A stretch of 64,000 nt of DNA from Imbricaverruca yamaguchii (lineage: Eukaryota; Arthropoda; Thecostraca; Neoverrucidae), in the NCBI GenBank assembly GCA_034440575.1, contig JAOTOL010001310.1, positions 310,001 through 374,000 of the forward strand, written 5' to 3'. A program made the position numbers and the translations under genes. Below, one piece after another: positions 22,655 through 33,540 of the stretch (its first letter is position 1; each line of letters starts with the position of its first letter). The notes beneath the pieces were generated by a model. The model worked only from the letters and a program-made list of their open reading frames with translations. It was not told where the DNA came from and did no database searches.

Positions 22655-24080
22655 CAGTCATGCATGCGATAATAATCCTGCAGGACAGTCCTGCATGACA
22701 TTACAATCCTGTAGGACAGTTATCCATCTTTTATCAAATCCGGCAGGATTGTCCTGCAGGATCGCGTGTCTGTGCAGGAGTGTATGAGAAATTCTGCAGG
22801 ATTCTGTAGAATTGTAGGAATTTTGTGCGGATCCTGCAGGTCTTTTTTACTAGGGATATGTGCCTAGCAAATATGGATTGAAATTTGAATATGAGCCTGT
22901 AGGCCAATACTCACCAAAAATAACCTTCCGAATGGTTTCGTCCATCAAAGAGGGGAGAAAAGGCAAGCGCTGGAGCGCGCCCGGAATGGCGAGGTCGCCA
23001 CCCCTTCCAAATCCCCTCACTCGGCAGCAGTAAATGGGGGAATACCGCAGTACGGCGGCATGGTGCTTTGTGTGTGCGGCTTCGGCTAGACCGCAGGTCT
23101 CCCCACCCGTTCCATCCCATCCACCATGCCAGACGAATTTGCAGGACAATGCGCGAAAATGCTTGGAATGTTCTGTTGTAGACGGTAGAGGTGGCATTCC
23201 ATGGTCCTGAAATATGTTTTGCACTGGTCACGAGACTAATTCAGTTGGCTCTTTGCGAATCATCCCTAGTGGAAAAATCTCAGGGATACTGCAGGATTCT
23301 GTGTGAGAAATTGATACAAAGATACTGCAGGATCCTGTGCATAAACCCTACAGGGTCCTGCATATAATCCTGCAGGGTCCTGCGGGATCCTTCACATAGA
23401 TCCTGACGGATGCAGAACTGTCCTGCATGATCCTTGACCTAAACTCTGTAGGATCCAGGGCTTTCCTGCAGGATCGTGCGCATAAGTCCTGCAAAATCCT
23501 TCACATAAATCTTGTTGCATCCAGGGCTACCTGTATGATCCTTTACATCAATCCCGTTGTTGGATTCAGGTCTGTCATGCAGGGTCCGGCATGGAAATTG
23601 AATGGGAGCCTGCATGATGCTGTGGTGTCCTACATATAGGTCATACAGGGTCCTCCACTTAGATTTTGCTGGATCTTGCAGGTGAACACAGCATCCGACA
23701 CCTGAAATGAACAAGACATTCATGGTTTTGCGAAGGATATTGCATGATTATCGTCAGAATTCTGAACAGTATGATCATGTACAGTAAACCTGCAGGATCA
23801 TGCACATAAATTCTGCAAATTTTGACGCAGGTATTGTACGGTATCCTGCATAATAATCCTGCAAGATCCTGCACAGTAATACAACAGGATTATGCAGCGC
23901 TACATGTAGAGTAAACATGCAGGACAGGACTAGAGTAAACATGCAGCACAATAATTTTACATGATTACTGTGCATACACCTCTACATACCCCCATGTACA
24001 CAATTCGTATCAGCAGGATTATTCACAATAATACTGCAACACGCAGATAATTCAGAATCATGTAGGATTTTATGCAGAAA
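22655..24080. repeat. Degenerate CTGCAG/GGATCC palindromic array
   Basis: The words CCTGCAGGA, GGATCCTGCA, GTCCTGCATG and ATCCTGCA recur every 15-30 bp over 22655-22848 and 23275-24080, with ACATAAAT-type spacers. The core is near-palindromic, so it reads alike on both strands. An unrelated 422-bp block (22849-23270) interrupts it. Confidence 0.75.
22849..23270. mobile_element. Possible 422-bp insertion bounded by ACTAGGGAT inverted repeats
   Basis: The block interrupting the CTGCAG array starts ACTAGGGAT (22849) and ends ATCCCTAGT (23270), preceded by T and followed by GGAAAAA. It lacks the array motif. I found no clear target-site duplication, so the transposon reading is tentative. ORFs inside are short and unrecognised. 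Confidence 0.45.
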
Positions 24081-24916
24081 CAATGCATCATGTGTGACAC
24101 CATACTTATAATTTCCAAGCTGAATTCTTTCAGCATGGAAATTCTACAAATAGTGTCGCACAAACCCGGTATCTTCCCCTAGACATTATATACATATTAT
24201 GTACATATTATGCCTTGCAAGAAGTGTACATGACTCAGAATTACCGGGAAATAAGTCAGTTTGTCAGGAATCCTGGGAGAACAAATTGTTCCACAATTGG
24301 CATGGTTCAGTATGTTAGATCATCAAAGCTCAAGAGCCATCAAATTAACACACCACAAAATGTAGGTATCCCTGTACTGTAAGTCCTCAGAACATATCAC
24401 ACAAATGTTCTGGTGCCGTGATTGTATTACATCATATGGTCTCCACAGTTCGAGCAGTCGGGGCGGCAGACTTTTTAGTCGGCAGTTTAAATAATGCAAA
24501 CAAATAGCTTGGAGTTTCGCAATATAGCACACATTTTCATTTAGAGCATTACAACCTAACATAGGCCAACCTTCCATGGAACAAACAATTATCAACAAAG
24601 GCATGGAAGACTAATTTTAAAATTGTGGTTTCAGAATTTGTCAAATGCATTGAACTAAGCTGTTTTTGTGTTTTATGTCAGCTGTTTTTTAGCACAAAAA
24701 AATGGGGCGTTTAAAAAATAGAAATATAAAACCTAACCTAACCCGACCACATCATACCGCACATGTTCGCTCTCTTCACGGAAGTAAAACGTGTGCAAAA
24801 CTTGTCTCAGGAATATGCTACAAAAACAAAAACAATACTGATTAGATTTGATGGTGTTAGATTTCTCACAAAAGAAGTTTTCCACATGTTACCTCCACCT
24901 AGGGATCTGATACCAA
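24081..24916. other. No recognisable gene
   Basis: Contains CCTAACCTAACCCGACC near 24729 (GGTTAGG family, inverted) and short ORFs. No domain is recognised. Confidence 0.4.
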
Positions 24917-25860
24917 GGGTCTGTTCCCGTGGCTCCACCAGAAGGAACTCAGTGGAGGTTAGTTGAGGATAATTGAGACCTGCCCACGGGAACGACCAGT
25001 GGAGAAATCAGCTGACAGCGGTCTGAATTCTGCGACAAAAAGGAAATGTTTGGCGCGGTATCTGGCGCTATTGATCAAATTGCTCCTCAAATGTTTGTCC
25101 AGATGATCACACAATGAATATAGTATGACTTATAATACGAGTCCCAAAATTGTCTATTTATTTCTAGCGATGTAGGGGCCCTCAGGAACCGTAGGGAGAA
25201 CATATGTTCCTTTTGCTTATGGGATGAGCCAAGCAATGTTTCTTCCATCTCGGTTGAGCACCAGGAGTCGTCTCCTCAGTTTTGTGGTTGGTTACAGCCT
25301 ACCTTCTTAATTTACAGCATATAATCTGGTGTCTGGCTACCTGTGACCCGAGACGCTTTTCTACCCGATGCTGGCTTTTCCACATCCCAACTTTCTCGAC
25401 CTCCTCGATCGGGCTTGAGTGCAATCTTAGTTGGCGCCGCATTGCGGCAGTTGCGGCTCGGGGATTGCGGCGGATCCCGCCGGTAAAGTAACATCTTGTC
25501 CTTAGGACGAATGACGTATATCAAAGGCCACAAAAAGGATGCTTTGTGGTCTGCATCTGCTACTTCGATTATTGTTCATAGTTGTAATTTCATATTTGCA
25601 TTGCGAAGGATGATCCTGGTATTCAGTTGACGCATGAAGATGAGATTCATATTACGAAGGACGTTGTTTACGTGCAAATATATGAAACTAGTGCGCCATG
25701 ATTGAGCTCCACTGAAAAATCACAATTGGACCCTGCTCCTCGGCTGGTGGAGCTTTTGCTCCACTGGTGGAGGTTGGTGGAGGAAAAATCTCCACTGGGT
25801 TGGCCACGGGAACGACCAGTGGAGGTTTGTGGAGGTTAGTGGAGCCACGGGAACAGACCC
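24917..25860. mobile_element. PIF/Harbinger-like MITE, 944 bp, complete
   Basis: Perfect inverted repeats of 22 bp, beginning GGGTCTGTTCCCGTGG, bound the element at 24917 and 25860. CAA flanks both sides (24914-24916, 25861-25863), a 3-bp duplication as in PIF/Harbinger, although that superfamily usually uses TWA. A second motif CCACGGGAACGACCAGTGGAG occurs near both ends (about 24979 and 25803), and the right half holds the hairpin GTGGAGC-TTTT-GCTCCAC. No transposase is encoded. Partial copies are at 1483-2118 and 51605-51780. Confidence 0.85.
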
Positions 25861-25865
25861 CAAGG

Positions 25866-25909
25866 CTTCCCGGTTATAGGTTACCAAAGGGTAACCTATA
25901 ACCGGGAAG
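25866..25909. other. Perfect 20-bp-stem inverted repeat with 4-nt loop
   Basis: CTTCCCGGTTATAGGTTACC (25866-25885) and its exact reverse complement (25890-25909) surround AAAG. It begins two bases after the MITE's CAA duplication. A partial echo, GGTTATAGGTTAC, is found near 57703. Confidence 0.85.
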
Positions 25910-26266
25910 GTTTTTATGTAAGGTTAGGATTTGTTTGTTTTTTTCAAGTTGTAAAAGTTGCTAGATTACATTAAAAAAATCATAAAAACATGTTGTCGTA
26001 GGCTGGGCCAGGTTACGTTTTTTCCGTTGCACAGTTGGGAGAAAACAGTCTCAAACGGCCACATAACATGAGTCAGGAGTGCATCCACAGTTTAATTGAG
26101 AATTTGAATGAAAAGGAATTCATTGCTTGTATGGAAAGTAGGGCCAGATTATGTAAGGTTGTCTTACATGTTTCTTGAACTTTGTTTTATGCTACATTAC
26201 CTAATTCCACATCCTTTTGGGTGTTACATTTGCTCCCAATTAATATGTATGTATTTATAGAGGGAA
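25910..26266. other. Unassigned, GGTTAGG-family fragments
   Basis: Includes a block shared with 21236-21290 (ACAGTCTC...GGCCACA...GTGCATCCACAGTTT). No gene. Confidence 0.4.
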
Positions 26267-27056
26267 GGATGGTAAATTTGTGCTTTTAGGTTTATGAATG
26301 TTTGGAATTTCTATTTCAAATACAATGTTTATGGATGTGACTAAGATGAGACCACTCATTTTCTGTGTAAATGGGTTTTGAGGTTGGTAACATTACATTC
26401 AAATCAATTTATTAAAAATACAACATAACCTAACCTAACATAGCCTACCCTGATATTCGAGAAACAAATTGTAAAAACTAAATTGTGAGGAATATCAGGC
26501 GATATATTCAATTTTCTTGAAATTTTACAAGTGAAAACCTCACTCAACCTAATCTAATAGGATTGTTGTGCATTTAGGTGGTAACAGGACAAGTTTGTAC
26601 CAACATTTGCCTCTGTAAAAGAAACAAATTGGCTGGGTTTGGCTATGTTAGGTTAGTTTAGGTGTTTTAAAGGGGGATTTTTCGCAAAGCTTCCGAAATT
26701 AAAAAGAAAATGGAAGTTTTATTAAGCTGCTATGTTGCTCCGGTTAGGTTCGGTTAGGTTTAAAAAAAACTAAAGAAGAAAACATACTGCTTTACATTTT
26801 TCAAATGCATGTGTTGGTTTTCTTTTTCCAAATGGAGGTTAGGTTAGTGCTATGTTTCATTTTTTTGGGGTAAATTTATTTTCCTATGCCGTCTAATTCA
26901 AAGCCATTTTTGGTGATCTTTTGCTCACCACCTGAAAAGTAGGCATTTGTACACAAAATGAGTGGTCCATCATCTTATTCACATTCATAAACATTGCATT
27001 GAAATGATAAATTACAAGAATTCATAAAACCCCTTAAAACACAAATTTACCAAAAG
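26267..27056. repeat. Fold-back element of the GGTTAGG family
   Basis: The left arm (from GGTAAATTTGTGCTTTTAGG at 26270) and the right arm (ending AAAACACAAATTTACC near 27053) are imperfect reverse complements over about 200 bp. They share AATGTTTATGAATGTGA and CACTCATTTT with its complement. The middle has CCTAACCTAACATAGCC and GGTTAGGTTCGGTTAGG. This suggests long-terminal-inverted-repeat MITE architecture; I could not define a target-site duplication. Confidence 0.6.
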
Positions 27057-27127
27057 GAGTGCTCACAGCAAGTTCTTCACACTTCTAAACATTGTATCTA
27101 AAAAAGTCGGAGAAATCAGAAATTACC

Positions 27128-27675
27128 TTAACACGCGCCCTGGAGGGGGGGGGGGGACGAAATCCGCTCACCCCTCCGGTTTTTCCGTAGATAACTCCAG
27201 ATTTTACTGGCCGATATACGCCATTGTTTATGTATCTGCTGAGAAATGAACGGCACGTTGGTTAAAGAAAGAAAACTAAAATCGACTGAATATTCTTCGA
27301 GTTAGGGGTAGGTAAAGTTAAAAATGATCAGCGCCAGACCACAAATATCGGCGCTCATGCGCTTCCCGTATATTGCAAAAAGGAAGTGTTCATGGGAACA
27401 CTATCGACTTGTTTGATGTATATTGTTGCTTTAGTCATTTCAGGTCACCGCGGTCAAGTCAGGTCAAGTTCATGACAGGCTAACACACACCCTGGAGAGG
27501 TGGAGTGGGAAATCCGCCCACGCCTCCGATTTTTCGTACACAACTCTACATTGTACCGGCCAATATACGCCATTTTTTCCGTACCTGCTTAGAAATGACC
27601 AGCACATTGTTTAAAGCAAGAAAAATGAAAATCGGCCGACACGTTTTTATCTTACGGCCCGTTACATTTTTTTAA
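27128..27675 (+). mobile_element. TTAA-flanked element, tandem-unit copy, truncated
   Basis: Starts TTAACACGCGCCCTGGAGG at 27128 and matches the terminal region of the elements at 44701-46012 (inverted), 54818-55783 and 56265-57214 (inverted). A second copy of the same terminus (TAACACACACCCTGGAGAGG) follows at 27481, making two tandem terminal units. The second breaks off at the CR1 copy near 27680. No ORF. Confidence 0.8.
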
Positions 27676-27679
27676 ATCA

Positions 27680-30075
27680 CTCAATTGTGAGGAAATCAGG
27701 AGAAACTTTCAGAGGAAGTGCCTTATTCTTGGTTACTTTCATCTAAAAGGAGATGAAAATGTTGATGTTGGCTCCCATCATGCAAAATGTTTAGGAAATG
27801 CCTTGTAGAGGAACTCTTCTTACACCAGTTTGTATCGGAACCTACCAGGGATGTCTCATTCTTGGATCTTGTATTCTCAGATTTAAGTGACTTGGTTCAA
27901 GAATTGACTGTAGGAGAAACTCTTGGAAGAAGTGACCATAACATAGTTAGATTCAAGGCACATGTGGGGGAGATTATCAAGGATAATTTGGTAAAGGTTC
28001 AAAATTTCAACAGAGCAGACTGACTGCAGGAGAGCAGCTTTAAGTGCCATCAGATGGGAAGAAGAATTCTCCAATTTAAATGCCTGTGAAATGTGGGAAA
28101 AGTTCAATCAATCTTACTCAAAGGAAATTCAGATTAGACCTGTCCCCCAAAAGCAAAGATGCAAAAGAAGGGTAGGAAATCCAGCATGGCTTATAACAGA
28201 CTTGATAAAAGCAATTAAGACTAAGAAAATTGAATTTAGAGTCTTTAAAGAAGCTTCAAATGTCATTAATATAAAGGAGTATTGAAAAGCTAGATGCTGT
28301 GAAGCAAGAAACCAGAGCAGTAATGCGAGCAAAAGAGCTGGATCTAGCTAGAAATTGTAATGGGGACAGTAAAAAGTTCTTCAGTTTCTACAAGCTGAGT
28401 AAAGTTTCTAGCACAATTGGTCCACTGGAAGAAATGGGACTACATTTGGTGAGGATAGTAAGATGTGTTTAGATTGGAAGATATAACCAATCTGCTGACC
28501 ATACACCATAGTTCAGTGACATGTGATGTGATAACTGATGTTGTTTACAATCATATCAGGAAAATAAAGCCAAACAAGTCTGCAGGACCTGATGAAATTT
28601 ATGCTAGGATATTGCAGGAAGCTGAAAAGGATCTGGTATTTCCACTTAGTATAATATTTTGTAGATCAGTTTCACAAAATGAACTTCCAACCAATTGGAA
28701 AAGAGCAAATGTAGTTCCTATTTTCAAGAAAGGAGAAAGAGGGAAATTTGAAAACTATAGGCCAGTAAGTCTCACACCCCTAGTCTGCAAGATACTGGAA
28801 TGGATTATCAAGGATATAATAGTTAGTTATCTGGAAGGTAACAGATTGGTTCAAAATACTCAACATGGGTTTAGAAGAGGACGATCACATCTCACAAATC
28901 TCTTGGACTTTTTGAACTTTGCCACAGAACAATTTGGTCAGAGAAATCAGGTTGATGTAGCATATCTTGACTTTAGGAAGCCCTTTGACAAGGTACCGCA
29001 TAATCTGTTAATGCTACAGCTTCAGGCCCATGGTATTGTAGGTAGCCTCTTAAAATGGATAGAGTGATGGTTTTCAGATAGACAGCAAAGAGTGATGCTA
29101 AATGGTAAAAGTCATCCTGGCAAAATGTTCTTAGTGTAGTCTCCCAGAGGTCAGTACTGGGCCACTACTGTTCATTATATTTGTAAATAAGATTGAAAGT
29201 GGCTTAAGCAGTAAAGTTTTGATATTTGCAGATGATTTGAAGGTCTTTAGGGCAATGACAGGTCAAGATGAAGATATCTTGCTGCAAAAAGACTTAGACG
29301 AACTTGTGAAGTGGTCCGAATAATGGCAAATTTAATTTAATTTTGTTAAGTGCAAAATCATGCATGTAGGCAAGCAGCATATGAAGGTTCCATACGTGAT
29401 GGGTGGCCAAGTGACCCAACAGGAGAAGGATTTAGGTGTTATTCTAAACACAAAATTGGGGGCATCAAAACAGATCAAGGAAGCCAGGAAGAAGGCACTG
29501 ATAATGTTTTGGGCAATAAATAGGAATGTATCATACGGAAGTGAGGAAGTGATCAGGAAGCTTTACTGTGCATATGTCACATTTGGAATACTGCATCCAA
29601 GCTTGGTCTCCTAGCTATGAAAAAGATTGTTGGCTTTTAGAGAGAGTACAAAAGATGGCTACAAACATGGTTAATGGTATAAGCAACCTGGCATGTGAGG
29701 AACGATTAAAGAAATTGAATGTTTTTACTTAGATATAGAAGGCTGAGTGGAGATCTCATCAAAGTCTTTAAATTTGTCCATGGTCTGGAGAAGTTAACTG
29801 TAGCAGAACAAGGTTAAAACAGACTTTCTTCATCAACAGGGTAGTAGAACACTGGAACCAGCTGCCAGAAAACATTGTCAGTAGCAGAACATTGAACATC
29901 TTTAAAAACAGCATAGACAATCATGATAAGAATAGAGGGCTTGCTTTTCAGTATTATAGGGAGGGCTGATTGACAGATTTGGTGGGCAACTGGTTCAGTG
30001 TGCAGAGTGCAACCAAGAAGGGCCCTTGCAGCTCATAGTTGCACTAATATTTTATGTCTGTCTTTATGAAGATAA
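27680..30075 (+). pseudogene. CR1-like LINE copy 3, endonuclease to 3' end
   Basis: 27787-28023 encodes the C-terminal endonuclease (LHQFVSEPTRDVSFLDLVF and LGRSDHNIVRFK). 28465-29067 encodes RT (NKSAGPDEIYARIL, NWKRANVVPIFKKGERG, NYRPVSLTPLVCKILE, NTQHGFRRGRSHLTNLL, LDFRKPFDKVPHNLL). The catalytic FADD is at about 29225-29236. 29360-29614 and 29730-29960 carry the C-terminal region. Stops and frameshifts separate these pieces. The 3' end reads TTTATGTCTGTCTTTATG, the CR1-type short repeat tail, and is repeated at 33435-33540. It is a different CR1 subfamily from copies 1 and 2. Confidence 0.9.
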
Positions 30076-30099
30076 ATATAGTCTGTATATCCTCTATCT

Positions 30100-30832
30100 C
30101 AATGATAACTGATTGTTGTTGATAACTGGATTATGTGCATGTTTGACACATTTTATGATGGAATCTGTGCTTGCAAAGTGGAAGGAAATCTTGTTGTTGT
30201 TTTTGGAAAAAAGGAAAACTTGTTTGTTTTTTGACACAATGTTAAATTTTGCAGCAAGAAATGGATAGTCAGTCCACTATCCAATCCAAATTTGTTCCAT
30301 TTCATTACAAAGTGGGTTGGTTTGCATCAACTAAGTATGCTAAGTAGCATGGTGCTTTTAGTTTTCCATTTACCTTTCTTATTACCATAAATATAGCAGT
30401 GGTTATTGGGGGACCAAAATCAACATTGAGGGGGCCAAGATCAACATTGGTGGGGCTATGGCCCCCACAGAAGGATACAAATTGACGCCCCTGAATCCAT
30501 CAGCATCTGCTAATCACAGCATTTTATGAAGCAAGTAGTACTTTCACAGTGGAGGGAAATCCAGTTATTTTGTTGTTTTTTTTGCATAATTTTCAATTTT
30601 GCAGCAAAATGTGGAGAGTCACGCTACCATCTAAACCTAATCTGTTTCTTTACAGTACGAAATACTCTGGTTAACATTGACTAAGTATTCTTTACAGCAT
30701 AATGTTTTCTCCCTTTTTATCTTGTTTTTCCTTTAGCTTTCTTAAGAAGAGAAAAACAGCATGGCTTATTGGGGGGAAATCAACATTGGGGGGCCATGGC
30801 CCCCACAAAAGGATACAAATCGACGCCCCTGC
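30100..30832. repeat. Tandem duplication of a roughly 340-390-bp unit ending CGCCCCTG
   Basis: 30100-30493 and 30494-30832 share TTTTGCAGCAA, the AACATTGACTAAGTAT-like block, AAATCAACATTGGGGGG and the end GGATACAAATCGACGCCCCTG. The end of each unit has a palindrome around GGGGGCCATGGCCCCC. The CAGGGGCG terminus (reversed) resembles hAT MITE ends; no left terminus was found. Confidence 0.65.
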
Positions 30833-31879
30833 GTGTGCCATTTCTTTGTTGCTCATGAGGCCTATGATCATTGATTTGGAAGAGCGATATGCAAAGTCTC
30901 TTTGCTCCACGAACTTCGATTGTGATCCTTTATTCACGCTCTGAATCGGAAGTGGCACATAAGCCGACTAGGTCGACTACGCGGACGTGTAGGAGAGTTT
31001 TGAATAATCCAGATCTAGTTCCGAACGCATTGTTAGGGAATGCCGCCAATATATGCCGACCGCTTTTAGCATCCCATGTCTGACTGCTTTCCAGTCCATC
31101 CGCTGAATGTAACCTCCGAACTAGAGTGAAATTGTACATACTTTTTGGATGGGTCGACCCCCGCTTACGTCTGGCGTGAGCTCCCCCAATCCATATTTTA
31201 ACGTGTGGCGCTAATGGGGCCTCTCGACTGGAGGCCTTCCTGTTGCCTCCAGGCATTACGTCCCCCAAATCGTTTTCTGGAATTTCCACCCATGTTGCTA
31301 CGGAGGTTCACAGATGCCCATCAAAAGAATGTCTGCCTCTCACGTGCTCCCTATGGTCCTGTCAACCTTAAAGAAAGAAACGGTTGTCCCCTTCCTTGCC
31401 TCCTATATCAGGGGCACTGCCTCATATAGAGGGGTTAAAAGGCCTTTTGTTCAATTCATTTTGGCATGCAGGACCATAAGCCAAACGCTAAATTTGATGT
31501 ACATTGAGGGACTCGACCCCGCACCCGATTTCATCATGGCGACAACCACACTTCAGATACGTCCTTATTGCATTTCGCCGAGGTAAAATGCTAATTATCT
31601 GCCATATTTACCCCTACCTCGCTTTGTACGTTCTTCCGGGTATAATAGGTGTATAAAAGGTATTGTAGATCCCTTCCGGGACTATGACGCTCTAAGTTTT
31701 GCAACTGCACCTCTTAAATCCTCATTTTATCCCGTACTATGCATACGCTGCGTATATTCGACAGCATGTTAGTGGCTTGGCCCATATTAAGTGGATACCC
31801 CTGATACTTTTCTTTTTGTAACATATCTTAGTTTTTTTCTCATTTTCCTGGGTTTGTTCATTTTTCTCTTTCGTTTTTT
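30833..31879. other. No recognisable gene
   Basis: Short ORFs on both strands, none recognisable. 31800-31915 is T-rich and is probably the poly(A) or 3' UTR of the antisense LINE that follows. Confidence 0.4.
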
Positions 31880-33434
31880 TAACATCTTCCTTTTTTATTT
31901 TTTCCCTTTTTTCACAATTGTTCCATAATGCGTGTAGTCTTGAGAAAGTGGAAGAGGTGTTCGTGTTATGCTGGATGGTCGTCGTTGAGGAGCGTGGTGA
32001 GGTTCAGTGGGATGTTGTTCGTCGTGCAGTAGTTTGTGATATGTTGTCTTTGGTTGTTGTATTTGGTGCAGTATATGAGCATGTGTTTGACTGTGAGGGT
32101 GTGGCGGCAGGTAGTGCATTGTGGCCGTGGTTAATTGCGTGGGAGGTATGATTGTGTGAGTGCTGTGTGTCCTACGCGTAGTCGTGTTAGTGTCCGTTCT
32201 CTGAGTCTGGTGTTTTGGTTGATGATTGTATTCGTGTTTGGGGTGTATTGCGTGTAGCTGTGTTGTTACTGTATCCCATGTTTGTTGTATGTGTTTGTTG
32301 ATGGCCTGTCGTATTGTGGGGCAGTAATCAGATTGTGAGTAGGGGCATTGTGTGATTTGTTGTAGTGTTGTGGATATGTTTGCTTCCGTGTCTGCGTGTT
32401 CGTTGTCGTGTATGTTTGTGTGACTTGGGATCCAGAGAAGTGTTGGCCGTCGTGGTATAGTAAGTTGTTTGTGGATGTGTAGTATTTTTGGTATGAGGGG
32501 GTGTTTGTATTTGGTGTGGAGTGTTATGCTCTGTAATGCTGATTTTGCGTGTGTGCCTATGATGTTGTGTTCAATTTTGGTGTTGTAGATGGTACAGTAT
32601 GCCGAGAAAGTTGCGAATAATTCTGCTGTGCATGTGGATGCTGTGTCGTGCAGACGGGCACGTAGGATGACTCGCGGCGGTGCTGCGTTGGGGTACAGCA
32701 CCACCGCTGTGCCCGTCTGCTGTGTATGTGATTTATAGCCGTCTGTATATATGTTGTTGTAGTTGGCGTACTGGGCTGTGAATTGTAGGAATAGTTGTTG
32801 TATTTCTGCGTGTATGTATGTGTTTTTCGGTTTGTCAATCAGGAAGTGTGTGTTGGATGTCGGCTGTTTCCACCATGCGAAGGGTTGTGGGAGTGGTGTT
32901 GTCGTTGCGAGTGTTATATCTAGTGTGTTAGCGTGTCTTTGTATGCGGCAGCCTATTGTGGTCTGTAGTCGTGAGGAATTCATGAGTTGGTGTCTGCGTG
33001 TTGTGCGTAGTTTTAGTGCCTGTGTGCATGGGTGTTGTTTCGTGAGTTGTGTTTTGTAGTGGTATCTAAGTAGTGTCTCTGTACGTCTGTGCTATAGTTC
33101 TGGGATGTGGTTGTATATGTGAAGAGCGTGAGAAGGTGAGGTGGTGTAAGCTCCTGTGACTATTTGTAGACATTGTCGTTGAATAGAATCTAGAATTGTG
33201 AGGTTTGGTTTAGCTGCGTTTTCGAAGAGTGGGGTAGTTTTCCATAATTGGCCGAATTAGTGATTTGTAAAGGGTTAGAAGTGTGTTTCGGTCGGATCCC
33301 CAGTGTGTGCCAGAAAGTGCTCGTAGTATGTTGATTCTTTTTGAGGCGCGTTTTTGTATGTTTAGTAGGTGTGACTGAAAGCTTAGTTGTTGGTCTAATG
33401 TGATACCTAGAACTTTTGTTGTGGTGACTGCTGC
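31880..33434 (-). pseudogene. I-like LINE 3' fragment: RT end and RNase H
   Basis: Minus-strand 31895-32983 is open for 362 codons. It contains a recognisable RNase H domain: YTDGYKSHTQQTGTAVVLY (first Asp), CTAELFATFSAY (Glu), and LWIPSHTNIHDNEHADTEA (His and the last Asp). Upstream, about 33210-33430 encodes the RT C-terminus (TTKVLGITLDQQLSF, SGTHWGSDRNTLLTLYKSLIRP) in another frame. RT followed by RNase H fits the I group of LINEs. The coding strand is extremely A+C rich. The fragment is cut at its 5' side where a CR1 tail begins. Confidence 0.85.
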
Positions 33435-33540
33435 TTGACTGATTTGGTGGGCAACTGGTTCAGTGTACAGAGTGCAACCAAGTAGGCCCCTTGTGGCCCA
33501 TAGTTGCACTAATCTTTTATGTCTTTATGTCTTTATGATC
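33435..33540 (+). mobile_element. CR1 3'-tail insertion
   Basis: Matches 29968-30070 (GATTTGGTGGGCAACTGG, AGAGTGCAACCAAG, CATAGTTGCACTAAT) and ends in TTTATGTC repeats, the typical CR1 3' microsatellite. It is a severely 5'-truncated copy abutting the RNase H LINE. On the minus strand it contributes the false N-terminus of an ORF at 33210-33509. Confidence 0.82.

Noticed and set aside
30930..31289. 119-codon minus-strand ORF as a host gene
   Set aside because: No recognisable domain, no second copy, and overlapping ORFs of similar length on the other strand.
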